A stretch of DNA of 64,000 nt, taken from positions 1-64,000 of the forward strand of contig CAZIGH010000026.1 in assembly GCA_964538625.1 (NCBI GenBank). The letters are read 5' to 3'. Origin of the DNA: JAEUHM01 sp964538625. Lineage in GTDB: Bacteria > Verrucomicrobiota > Verrucomicrobiia > Verrucomicrobiales > Verrucomicrobiaceae. The translations under genes were made by a program, and so were the position numbers. Position 1 is the first letter of the stretch. Every line of letters starts with the position of its first letter. The notes under the pieces are model-generated. The model was not told the origin of the DNA and ran no database searches. It worked only from the letters and a program-made list of their open reading frames with translations. Positions 15,780-23,641 of the stretch are shown in pieces.

Positions 15780-17011
15780 CTCATCCAGCGGGGTTCGGAG
15801 ATTTGGCCCAGTCCACGGAGGATGCTGCGGCGCTTGCCTGTGGTGACGTCATGCACCCAGAGTTGGCCGTTTTGAACATAAGCTACGCTGCGGCCATCCG
15901 GGCTCCAAGTAGGGTGCTGTGCTCCGCCGCGCTGTAGGACGGTGAGGCGTCCGCCTTCATAGGGCTTGAGGGCGATGGCCCAGTCTCCACTGATGCGGGC
16001 AGTGAAAGCGATGGTCTGGCCGTCTGGCGACCATTCGGGATCGAAGGCCTCGGGTGTGCCGGAACTCCAGCGGCGTGCGGGTGCTTCTGAGCCCAGTTCT
16101 ACGGTGTAAAGCTGGGTGCCGTCTCCGTCCCCTTCGTCTGAGGCATACATGAGCAGCCTGCCTTTGGGGTGCCAAGTCGGCGATGAGGGGACGCCTTGGG
16201 ACTCGGTGACGCAGATGGCGCGGTTGGAGCCGAGATCGAGCACGAAGATTTCTGGGTTCCCGAGAAAGCTGAGGGTGACTGCGGCGCGGCGCTCTTCGGG
16301 TGCGAAGGCGACGCCGCTGTTCATGCCGGGTGTGCTGGCAAGCTGTTGGGACATGCCGCCGCCGAGGTCCACTACCATGACGGCGGGGAAGCCGTTGTCG
16401 TAGCTGGTGTAGGCGAGCAGTGAGCCATCTGGGGCGAGCGCTGGTGAAACGGCCCCGAAGGCGTGGCTGGTGACGCGGTAAAGCCCGCCACCGTCGGGCT
16501 CGCAGACGTAGATTTGTTTGGTACCGCTGGCATTGCTTACGAAAGCGATGCGGCTGCTGGCGGTGCCGGGCTTGCCCGTGATGGCGAGGACGATGTCATC
16601 TGCGGCAGACTCGACGTTCTCTGCCAAGCCGGGGGCACCATAGCTGCGCTCAAAGAGGACCTTTCCGTAACGGTCTTTTAGGGTGGCGGAGATGCGTCCG
16701 CCGATGGAGGTGCCGGTGATGAGGTAACGGGCGGAGTTGCGCTCGACGAGGGTGACTTCCGGGTGTTTCTCGAAGTAGTCTCGCAACGCGGCGCTGGCCG
16801 AGCTGCCGGTGCCGCCACCGAGTGGCTCGATGCTGAGGGTGCGTACGCTTGCTAACTGAGCGGAGACTGGTCCGCCGGCTGCCCTGTCGCGGGCAAAGAG
16901 TTTTTTGAACCAGCTCTCTGCCCGAGCTGCGTTGGCCAAGGCGAGCAGCAAGCCGAGCACCAGGCAGGTCATGCCTGGCCGGAGCTGTGGGCGGAGCAGG
17001 CTACTCGACAT
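15776..17011 (-). CDS. tolB: Tol-Pal system beta-propeller protein TolB
   Basis: A 411-aa periplasmic protein. It has a signal peptide (LVLGLLLALANAARA), an N-terminal TolB domain about 30-190 (ALRDYFEKHPEVTLVERNSARYLITG), and a six-bladed WD40-like propeller with repeats SRIAFVSNASGTKQIYV, SPTWHPKGRLLMYASD, DPEWSPDGQTIAFTA and HPTWSPDGRSVAYV. TolB links Pal to the inner-membrane TolQRA motor in outer-membrane constriction. The start at 17011 overlaps the upstream TonB/TolA-like gene by 11 bp; the frame extends to 17125, but only 17011 gives a signal peptide. Confidence 0.93.
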   Translation of the reverse strand: MSSSLLRPQLRPGMTCLVLGLLLALANAARAESWFKKLFARDRAAGGPVSAQLASVRTLSIEPLGGGTGSSASAALRDYFEKHPEVTLVERNSARYLITGTSIGGRISATLKDRYGKVLFERSYGAPGLAENVESAADDIVLAITGKPGTASSRIAFVSNASGTKQIYVCEPDGGGLYRVTSHAFGAVSPALAPDGSLLAYTSYDNGFPAVMVVDLGGGMSQQLASTPGMNSGVAFAPEERRAAVTLSFLGNPEIFVLDLGSNRAICVTESQGVPSSPTWHPKGRLLMYASDEGDGDGTQLYTVELGSEAPARRWSSGTPEAFDPEWSPDGQTIAFTARISGDWAIALKPYEGGRLTVLQRGGAQHPTWSPDGRSVAYVQNGQLWVHDVTTGKRRSILRGLGQISEPRWMR

Positions 17012-17735
17012 TGAAGCGGACTTGAACGGAATAACGTTCACCAACGAATGAGGGGGGAAGACTTTCGCCGACTTTCTCCAGCCGGTCTGCGGCTTCAAGC
17101 ACGGATGCGTCAACAGCCTTGTCACCGGAGGGCTGGACGAGCTTGAAGCTGGCGAGCTTGCCTGAGCGGTCCAGTGCCACTTCCAGCAGGACGGACCGCT
17201 GGCCGGGTGCTTTGGGAGTGGTCCATGCTTTAAGGAAGGAGTCGATCAATGCGCGGTCCACGCTGTCTAGTGCTGCCGAAGACGCTGAGGCGGCGGGCGG
17301 CAGTCTCGAGACGGTAATGAAGCGCGAGACTTCGCCCGGGGCTGGTGGTGGGGAGTAGGATGGGGAGACGGGGCTGGGTGCTACGGAGGCGGGCTTGTCC
17401 GGGGGACGGATCAAGATGGCTTTTGGAACGGGTTTTTCTTCCGGCTCGACGGTAGGAGGTGCTGGGGTCTTGGTGCGGATGATGATGGGGGGAGGTGTGT
17501 TGCTGGGTGGTGCATTTGGGGCTGGGGACTCCGCTTCTTTGTGCACCATGGTGGTGCTGACATCTGCGGTTTCCATCCAGGAAAGGTGCGCTGCCTCGGC
17601 GATGCGCGGTGCGGAGAAGCGCTGGATCTGAAGCCACCACCAGACGGCGGCGGCAAGCACCAGGTGGCCCAGCACTGCCAGGACGACGAAGCGCCGTATG
17701 GGCTCAAGCTTGAACTCTGTGCGGGTGGAACTCAT
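17001..17735 (-). CDS. TonB/TolA-like energy transducer
   Basis: A 244-aa protein with one N-terminal membrane helix (FVVLAVLGHLVLAAAVWWWL), a long Pro-rich periplasmic stretch (about 70-150, with PNAPPSNTPPPIIIRTKTPAPP) and a C-terminal TonB-like domain (VALDRSGKLASFKLVQPSGDKAVDASVLEA... to VQVRFNVE). Its place between tolR and tolB is where tolA usually lies, so it probably plays the TolA role. Its C-terminal fold looks more TonB-like. It overlaps the tolR stop by ATGA. Confidence 0.85.
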   Translation of the reverse strand: MSSTRTEFKLEPIRRFVVLAVLGHLVLAAAVWWWLQIQRFSAPRIAEAAHLSWMETADVSTTMVHKEAESPAPNAPPSNTPPPIIIRTKTPAPPTVEPEEKPVPKAILIRPPDKPASVAPSPVSPSYSPPPAPGEVSRFITVSRLPPAASASSAALDSVDRALIDSFLKAWTTPKAPGQRSVLLEVALDRSGKLASFKLVQPSGDKAVDASVLEAADRLEKVGESLPPSFVGERYSVQVRFNVE

Positions 17736-18148
17736 GGCGCTGGTGGCGGGGACCAGGAGAAGGTCTGGACGGCGGTTTTTTGAACACCTGCCTCGCGGAG
17801 CACGGCCACAAGTTCCACAATGCGTTGCACGGGCTGATTGCCGGCGAGCTTGATCATGACACCTGCGCCCGGACGCGTGGTCAGGAGGTCCTTCGTGGCC
17901 TGTCCAAGCTCGCTGGTGGAGAGGCTGCGTCCGTTGAGAATGAGGCGGTCGGAGGAGCCGGCTTCCAACACGACGTAGTCCGTGGGAGCGGAGGAGGGTG
18001 CGCTGACTACGCTCTGCACGCTTTCTGTTTTCAGCAGCGGAACCACGAGCACGAACACAAAAAGCAGTACGAAGACCAAGTCCATGTAGGGGACAAAGTT
18101 GATCTCTGCGATGTAGCGAGGCGGCGGGCGGCTGCTCCAGCGGTGCAT
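17732..18148 (-). CDS. tolR: TolR/ExbD family protein
   Basis: A 138-aa protein with a short N-terminus and a single membrane helix containing the conserved Asp (INFVPYMDLVFVLLFVFVLVVPLL), followed by a periplasmic domain (LNGRSLSTSELGQATKDLL, MIKLAGNQPVQRIVELVAVLREAGV) typical of ExbD/TolR. It would form the proton channel with TolQ. It is separated from tolQ by the DUF3147-like gene and overlaps the TonB/TolA-like gene by 4 bp. Confidence 0.92.
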   Translation of the reverse strand: MHRWSSRPPPRYIAEINFVPYMDLVFVLLFVFVLVVPLLKTESVQSVVSAPSSAPTDYVVLEAGSSDRLILNGRSLSTSELGQATKDLLTTRPGAGVMIKLAGNQPVQRIVELVAVLREAGVQKTAVQTFSWSPPPAP

Positions 18149-18167
18149 GAGGGTGAGGTGTGGCGGT

Positions 18168-18518
18168 TCAAAGCTGCACGCCTGCGAGGTCGAGCAGCTT
18201 CATGGTGAGGAAATAGAGTGCTACGGTACCAACGATGCAGCCCAGCAGACTGGGCCAGAAGCCGAAGCCTTTGTTAATGAGCCATGGCAGGGCGAGGAAC
18301 ATGGGCAGCGTGGGAAGTACGAACCAGAAGGTGCCGAAGGCGTGTTTTCCAATCATGGGCGCATCCCGTGTCTCGGCATAGAGCCAGATGAAGGCGAGGA
18401 GTGAGGTGAGTGGCAGCGAGTGGATGATGCTGGCTGCGAAGTTGTTTCGTTTGGCGGTCTCGGTGACGAGGACGATGACTCCAGCGGAGAGGAACAGTTT
18501 GAGCAGGTAGTACCACAT
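18168..18518 (-). CDS. DUF3147-like four-helix membrane protein in tol operon
   Basis: A 116-aa hydrophobic protein starting at MWYYLLKLFLSAGVIV, with four predicted membrane helices (about 4-22, 33-50, 62-82, 88-108). The segment LVTETAKRNNFAASIIHSLPLTSLLAFIWLY resembles the DUF3147 family. It lies between tolQ (4 bp upstream) and tolR (19 bp downstream) in the same orientation, so it must be co-transcribed with the Tol motor. The family has no established function; the position suggests a role in, or tolerance of, the Tol-Pal complex. The start at 18518 is chosen because the upstream frame is not hydrophobic. Confidence 0.75.
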   Translation of the reverse strand: MWYYLLKLFLSAGVIVLVTETAKRNNFAASIIHSLPLTSLLAFIWLYAETRDAPMIGKHAFGTFWFVLPTLPMFLALPWLINKGFGFWPSLLGCIVGTVALYFLTMKLLDLAGVQL

Positions 18519-18522
18519 GCGA

Positions 18523-19383
18523 TCAGAGTGCGGTTGGTGGGTTGGGCACGCTGGCCCTAGGCAGCGGGGATGAGCTGGCGGTGGCGAAGGAGGCCACACT
18601 GGGCGGGCCGAAGGCGCTCATGCTGGGTATCTCATCTGCTGGTGCGCGGTGGTCCACGTAGTGTCTGTCCAGCACGGTGCCGAGCTCTCCGACGAAGTTC
18701 TCCAGCCGCAGGGTCATGGCTCTCATGCGGCTGACGAGGAAGTTGTAGCCCATCATGCTCGGCAGTGCGACGAGCAGACCGAGCACGGTAGTGAGGAGTG
18801 CAGCAGCCACCCCGGGGGCGACAGCCTGCACGGGCACGGCTCCTTTGGCACCAGCTACCTCGCCAAACGCTTCCATGATGCCCCAAACGGTGCCTAAAAG
18901 GCCCAGCACAGGTGCCGCGCTGACGGCGATGGCCACGACACCCAGCCGGGACTCCACTTTGACGCAGGCCTCGTTCATCGCTCGCTCCATAGTACGGCGG
19001 ATGGCATTGGACTGGGAGGCGGTGATTTTTCCTGCCCCTTGCAGGCGCTGGGAGAAGGTTTTGTCTGGCTGGTCGAGGCCTACGAGGTGGAAGGCGAGCT
19101 CTCGGGCTGCGGCGTAGTAGATGTGGAAGAGAGGTGAAGCGGGGAAGCGCTCATCTGACTGGAACAGGGACAGGGGGTGGCTGCTGTGGCGAAACACTTG
19201 CAGGAACTCGGCATTGGCACCGCGTGCGGAACCGAGAAGGTGCAACTTGGCGGCGATGACGAACCAGCTGACTACCGAAAGCAGTACGATCAGTGCGCAA
19301 GTCACCAGGCCGGTGGTGGAGGCCTGGCTGAGCGCGAAGTCGAGGCCCATGGCGAGAAGCGGTGAGGTGCTGGAGAGAAGCAT
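18523..19383 (-). CDS. tolQ: TolQ/ExbB family proton channel protein
   Basis: A 286-aa protein, first gene of the tol-pal operon. It has helix 1 (TTGLVTCALIVLLSVVSWFVIAAKL), a cytoplasmic loop, and the conserved channel helices RLGVVAIAVSAAPVLGLLGTVWGIMEAF and VAPGVAAALLTTVLGLLVALPSMMGYNFL. The C-terminal tail is Ser/Pro/Ala-rich and longer than in E. coli TolQ (230 aa). With TolR it harnesses the proton motive force for the Tol system. Confidence 0.92.
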   Translation of the reverse strand: MLLSSTSPLLAMGLDFALSQASTTGLVTCALIVLLSVVSWFVIAAKLHLLGSARGANAEFLQVFRHSSHPLSLFQSDERFPASPLFHIYYAAARELAFHLVGLDQPDKTFSQRLQGAGKITASQSNAIRRTMERAMNEACVKVESRLGVVAIAVSAAPVLGLLGTVWGIMEAFGEVAGAKGAVPVQAVAPGVAAALLTTVLGLLVALPSMMGYNFLVSRMRAMTLRLENFVGELGTVLDRHYVDHRAPADEIPSMSAFGPPSVASFATASSSPLPRASVPNPPTAL

Positions 19384-19548
19384 GAGGGAGGGAAACTACG
19401 CTGCTCATCCTAGACATGAATCCTTCAGTTGTCTTGACCAAATGTGACCGGGTGAGGTGGATACCTTCCGAGGATGGCACGCTGGCGCAGGTGGCTTTCC
19501 CGGATGCGGAGATCGATGTGACGGAGCTGTTGCGTTGAGCAGGAGGGG

Positions 19549-20664
19549 CTACACGTTGAAGCGCCACTCCACCACGTCGCCGTCACGCATGACGTATTCT
19601 TTGCCCTCGATGCGGAGCTTGCCGGCTTCGCGGCACTTGGCCTCGGAGCCGAGAGCCACTAGGTCATCGTAGTGGACGATCTGGGCGGCGATGAAACCGC
19701 GCTCGAAGTCGCCGTGGATGACGCCTGCGGCCTGCGGGGCCTTGGTTCCTTTGGTGATGGTCCAGGCGCGGGTTTCCTTTTCCCCGGTGGTCAGATAGGT
19801 CTGCAGACCGAGGAGATCGTAAGCGCTCTTGATGAGGCGCGAAACGCCGGAGTCTGTGACGCCGAGGTCAGCGAGATAGGCTTTCGCATCTTCCTCCGGC
19901 AGATCGACCAGTTCGTTCTCGATTGCGGCGCTGATGACGACGGCGCTGGCGCTGTGCATGGCGGCTACGTGCTTGCGCACGGCGGAGACGAGCGGGTGGT
20001 CGTCCGGCTTGTTCGCTGCGGTGGCGAGCTCGTCCTCAGCCACGTTGCAGGCGTAGATGACGGGCTTTGAGGAGAGGAGAAAGAAGGACTTGAGGAGCTT
20101 CTTTTCATCGTCGGTCAGCTCCAGGGTGATGGCGGGACGGCCTTCATCTAGGTGAGGGATGAGCTTCTCTACCAAGGCGAGTTCAGCGGCAGCGTCTTTG
20201 TTGCCGCGCTTGGCATCTTTTTCGATTCGTGCCTTGCGTTTGGTCATGCTTTCGAGGTCGGCGATGACTAGCTCGGTATTGATGACATCGATGTCACGAA
20301 TGGGGTCCACGCTGCCGTCCACGTGATGAATGTCACCGCTCTCAAAACAGCGGACCACATGGACGATGGCATCCACCTCACGGATGTTGCTGAGGAACTG
20401 GTTGCCGAGGCCTTCGCCCTTGCTGGCGCCCTTTACCAGGCCCGCGATGTCCACAAACTCGATGGCTGCGGGAACGATTTTTTGCGTGCCGCTGAGCTTG
20501 CCCAGCACGGTGAGGCGCTCATCCGGCACGATGACTACGCCGATGTTCGGCTCGATGGTGCAGAAGGGATAGTTCGCCGCCTCCGCTTTCCGTGTGCGGG
20601 TGACCGCATTGAAAAGGGTGGACTTGCCGACATTGGGGAGACCGACGATACCTGCGCGCAACAT
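19549..20664 (-). CDS. ychF: Ribosome-binding ATPase YchF
   Basis: A 371-aa Obg-family ATPase. Motifs: P-loop GLPNVGKST at about residues 8-16; FCTIEPNIGVV (G2 region); FVDIAGLVKGASKGEGLGNQFL (G3); CNVAEDE in place of the usual NKxD, typical of YchF and giving ATP over GTP preference; and a C-terminal TGS domain (TRAWTITKGTKAPQAAGVIHGDFERGFI... DGDVVEWRFNV). The start at 20664 matches the family; the frame upstream to 20802 is unrelated. It is separate from the Tol operon and divergent from the histidine kinase gene. Confidence 0.96.
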   Translation of the reverse strand: MLRAGIVGLPNVGKSTLFNAVTRTRKAEAANYPFCTIEPNIGVVIVPDERLTVLGKLSGTQKIVPAAIEFVDIAGLVKGASKGEGLGNQFLSNIREVDAIVHVVRCFESGDIHHVDGSVDPIRDIDVINTELVIADLESMTKRKARIEKDAKRGNKDAAAELALVEKLIPHLDEGRPAITLELTDDEKKLLKSFFLLSSKPVIYACNVAEDELATAANKPDDHPLVSAVRKHVAAMHSASAVVISAAIENELVDLPEEDAKAYLADLGVTDSGVSRLIKSAYDLLGLQTYLTTGEKETRAWTITKGTKAPQAAGVIHGDFERGFIAAQIVHYDDLVALGSEAKCREAGKLRIEGKEYVMRDGDVVEWRFNV

Positions 20665-20783
20665 AATAGAAATGGGGGCCGCGAGGGTAGCAGGCGAACG
20701 GGCGTCCGCATCTGGAAAGATGCGATGAAGATGCTTGTCCTGCGGTCCGGCGGCGTGGAGTATCTGATTGTTTCTCACCCCAC

Positions 20784-22823
20784 ATGGTCTCCTGGAAGTC
20801 AATCACCACCCGCACGTTGATCAAACTGGGCAGCGGTATGGGGCTGCTGCTTTTGCTGATGACGTGTGTGACCCACTACCTGGTGTTCCAGGAAGTGGAG
20901 AGGCGAGAGCTGCAGCACATGGGCTTCTCCCTGGGGGAGAGGGTAGAGCGCATTGAGCGCCAGTTGGCTGAGATCCCGAAGAATCTGTATTTGATGCGGG
21001 CCGCGTTTTTGGAAGCGTGGAAGGGGACCACCTCACCAGAGCAGCTCAGTGCATGGAACGAGGATATGGTGCTGGATCCGGACGGGGCTTGGCGGGCGCG
21101 ACTGTCGCCAAGTGAAGTGCCACATGAGAGGCTAGTGCTGTGGATTAAAAAGGGAGTGGTGGTGGATGATGCTCTCAAACGCAAGCTGGTGGCGCTGAGG
21201 TCGATGTGCCGCCGTTTTCAGCCCGGCTGGGCACATGGCTTTCGTAGCTGCTACGGCAACAACTTTGATGGCTCCACGATCACGGGGTTCGATGCGGAGA
21301 TGGCAGGGTTTGATCTACCAGCAGATTTCGACACCCTGAGGGATCCTACAGTGGTGGGCTGTTCGCAGGCGAACAACCCTGAGCGCGCCATTGTTTGGAC
21401 GAGCGCACACTCGGTAGGACCGGAGTATTGCATGGTGTCGGTGGTGATGCCGGTGGACGTAGGTGGTGAGCACTTGGTGAACGTGGGGCATGATCTGCTG
21501 GTAAACAACTTGGTGACAGAGACCGAGCGTGGTGAGGTGGGTGCACTGAAGCATGCGATTGTGCGGCGAGACGGTCTCATGATCGCGGGGCCGGGATTGA
21601 CACGTGCCATTCACGCCGCGAACGGTCAGCTGTCGATGGCCGACGCGGAGATTGAGGGCTGGAAGAAACTCTTTCCTGCACTCAGGGAGCATGGTGAGGA
21701 AGACTTTACGGGTTTCGATGCGGCCAGTGGATTGTATTATGCAGGCCGCCAGCTGACCGGGCCCGGCTGGCTTTACCTCGCCACACTACCACAGGCAGCA
21801 CTTCACTCCCAGGCATTCACGACCACGCGCTGGGTGGTGTGGACGGCGCTGCCAGCTTACGTCTTGGGCCTGGTCATGCTGGGGCGCATCATGACCAACA
21901 ACGTGGCCCTGCCGATTTCGCAGCTTTTGAATGCCACCCGCGCACTGGCAGAGGGCAGGGCGCGGTTGGGGATACCAGTGGAACGAGACGATGAGATAGG
22001 CGTGCTGGCTAGCGCGTTCGAGCGCATGGCGAACCGGGTGAGGGAAGAAAAGGAGGGTCTGGAGCGCAGGGTGGCGGAGCGCACGGTGAAGCTTGAGGCG
22101 GCATTGGAGCGCCAGACAGAACTGGTGCGTTTGAAGTCAGATTTTGTCTCGATGGTGTCACACGAGTTTCGTACGCCGCTGAGTGTCATCTTATCTGCTT
22201 GCCAGGTGCTGGAGCGCTACCGCGCAAGGTTGGACGAGGAGCAGAGTGCAGAGCACGTGAGCATGATAGCCGACAACACTCGGCGTCTTTCCCGGATGGT
22301 GGATGAAGTGCTGTTGTTGGCCCGTACAGAACAGGAGGTGCAGGCAGCCCAGCTGCGGGAGCTGGACGTGGTGGCGCTTTTGACCAAGCTAGTGCAGGAG
22401 GCGAACGCTGCGTCTCAGGGTTGCGTGGAGGTGAAGTTGATTTGCAAGGATGGCCTGCCACCAGCGTGGGCAGACGAGTTGCTCCTTTGCCACATCATGA
22501 ACAATCTGCTGTCCAACGCGGTAAAGTACAGCGAGAATGGCTCCATGGTGGTGGTGGATGTGGAGAAAGAGGGTGTGAATCTGATCCTGCAGATCGAGGA
22601 CGCGGGCATCGGCATCCCAGAGAAAGATCAGAGGCACCTGTTCACTTCCTTTTTGCGGGGCAGCAATGTGGGAGACAGACCGGGCACAGGCCTGGGGCTA
22701 GTGATGGTGCAGCGTTGTGTGGCGTTGCACGGCGGTGAGCTGGACTTGAAGAGCGCCGTAGGCCTAGGTACAGTGGTGCGCGTGAAGTTGCCGTTGTTCT
22801 GCCAGCCCCATGAACAGGCATGA
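20784..22823 (+). CDS. Membrane sensor histidine kinase
   Basis: A 679-aa kinase. It has TM1 about 12-35, a large periplasmic sensing region about 36-347 with no domain I can name (it contains several Cys residues: SMCRRF, FRSCYGNN, VGCSQ, EYCMV), and TM2 about 348-370. A HAMP domain follows at about 370-422, then a coiled coil (EEKEGLERRVAERTVKLEAALERQ). The HisKA box is SHEFRTPLSVIL with phospho-acceptor His460. The HATPase domain shows MNNLLSNAVKYSENG (N box), DAGIGIPEKD (G1) and GTGLGLVMV (G2). It overlaps the response regulator by ATGA, so the two form a cognate pair. Confidence 0.93.
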   Translation: MVSWKSITTRTLIKLGSGMGLLLLLMTCVTHYLVFQEVERRELQHMGFSLGERVERIERQLAEIPKNLYLMRAAFLEAWKGTTSPEQLSAWNEDMVLDPDGAWRARLSPSEVPHERLVLWIKKGVVVDDALKRKLVALRSMCRRFQPGWAHGFRSCYGNNFDGSTITGFDAEMAGFDLPADFDTLRDPTVVGCSQANNPERAIVWTSAHSVGPEYCMVSVVMPVDVGGEHLVNVGHDLLVNNLVTETERGEVGALKHAIVRRDGLMIAGPGLTRAIHAANGQLSMADAEIEGWKKLFPALREHGEEDFTGFDAASGLYYAGRQLTGPGWLYLATLPQAALHSQAFTTTRWVVWTALPAYVLGLVMLGRIMTNNVALPISQLLNATRALAEGRARLGIPVERDDEIGVLASAFERMANRVREEKEGLERRVAERTVKLEAALERQTELVRLKSDFVSMVSHEFRTPLSVILSACQVLERYRARLDEEQSAEHVSMIADNTRRLSRMVDEVLLLARTEQEVQAAQLRELDVVALLTKLVQEANAASQGCVEVKLICKDGLPPAWADELLLCHIMNNLLSNAVKYSENGSMVVVDVEKEGVNLILQIEDAGIGIPEKDQRHLFTSFLRGSNVGDRPGTGLGLVMVQRCVALHGGELDLKSAVGLGTVVRVKLPLFCQPHEQA

Positions 22824-23437
22824 AGACGATTCTTGTCATTGAGGATCATGACCAGATGCGCAAGAATCTGGTGACCATTCTTTCCATGGAGGGGTACGCG
22901 GTGTTGGAAGCGGCAGATGGCATGACTGGCTTGGGACTGGCCCAGGATGAGAAGCCGGATCTGGTGGTGTGTGATGTCTCCATGCCTGATGTGGACGGAC
23001 ACGAGGTGCTGCGCTCGATGCGTGCCGACCGCTCCATCAGTGGCACACCCTTTATATTTCTGACCGCCAGAGGAAAAAGGGATGATCAACGGGCGGGCAT
23101 GAATCTTGGGGCGGACGATTATCTGGTCAAACCGGTGGAGGCAGACGACTTGCTAGCTTCCATTGAGGCACGTCTGAGCCGTGAGATGGTTCGCACGAAG
23201 GCGTTGAAGCCAGACTTCACTTCGCCAGTACCGCTCGAACAGCTCGGTCTGTCCAGCCGAGAGGCGCAGGTTCTGTTGTGGGTGGCTCAGGGGAAGTCAA
23301 ACTCGGAGATTGCTATGATCCTGGGGGTGGCGACGGGCACCATCAAGGTACACCTGAGGCATCTGTTCCAGAAACTGGGAGCGGACAACCGTCACGCGCT
23401 GGCCATGATGGCCTTGGAACGTCTCTCTCTCAGGTGA
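22820..23437 (+). CDS. Response regulator, REC plus LuxR-type HTH
   Basis: A 205-aa NarL/FixJ-type regulator. The receiver domain (about 1-120) has acidic residues E8/D9, phospho-acceptor Asp52 in VVCDVSMPD, Thr82 and Lys104 in YLVKP. The LuxR-type DNA-binding domain (about 140-200) reads GLSSREAQVLLWVAQGKSNSEIAMILGVATGTIKVHLRHLFQKLG. The combination of a full HAMP/HisKA kinase with a LuxR-type regulator is unusual but not rare. The target genes are unknown; the large secreted protein at 23642 lies immediately downstream and is a candidate. Confidence 0.93.
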   Translation: MKTILVIEDHDQMRKNLVTILSMEGYAVLEAADGMTGLGLAQDEKPDLVVCDVSMPDVDGHEVLRSMRADRSISGTPFIFLTARGKRDDQRAGMNLGADDYLVKPVEADDLLASIEARLSREMVRTKALKPDFTSPVPLEQLGLSSREAQVLLWVAQGKSNSEIAMILGVATGTIKVHLRHLFQKLGADNRHALAMMALERLSLR

Positions 23438-23641
23438 ATACCCCGGAAGAGGTATGGCACCACTGTGGCTTAGGTAGGACTATGTCCGCCGCATGGCCGT
23501 CTCCACTTCTGCATACCGAGTATCTCCCACGTTCAGTGTGCTAGCCGGTGCATTTGGACTTGTGTGCCGAGTGTGTGAGGACTCTTCCGTATGAGTCATG
23601 AGAGGGCCGAAGCCATCATTTGGAATACCTGCTGAATCACC
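23438..23641. other. Intergenic region, nothing recognised
   Basis: No gene, RNA or clear promoter was found between the response regulator and the next gene. Only a weak 5-bp inverted repeat (ATACC/GGTAT) follows the regulator stop. Confidence 0.4.
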
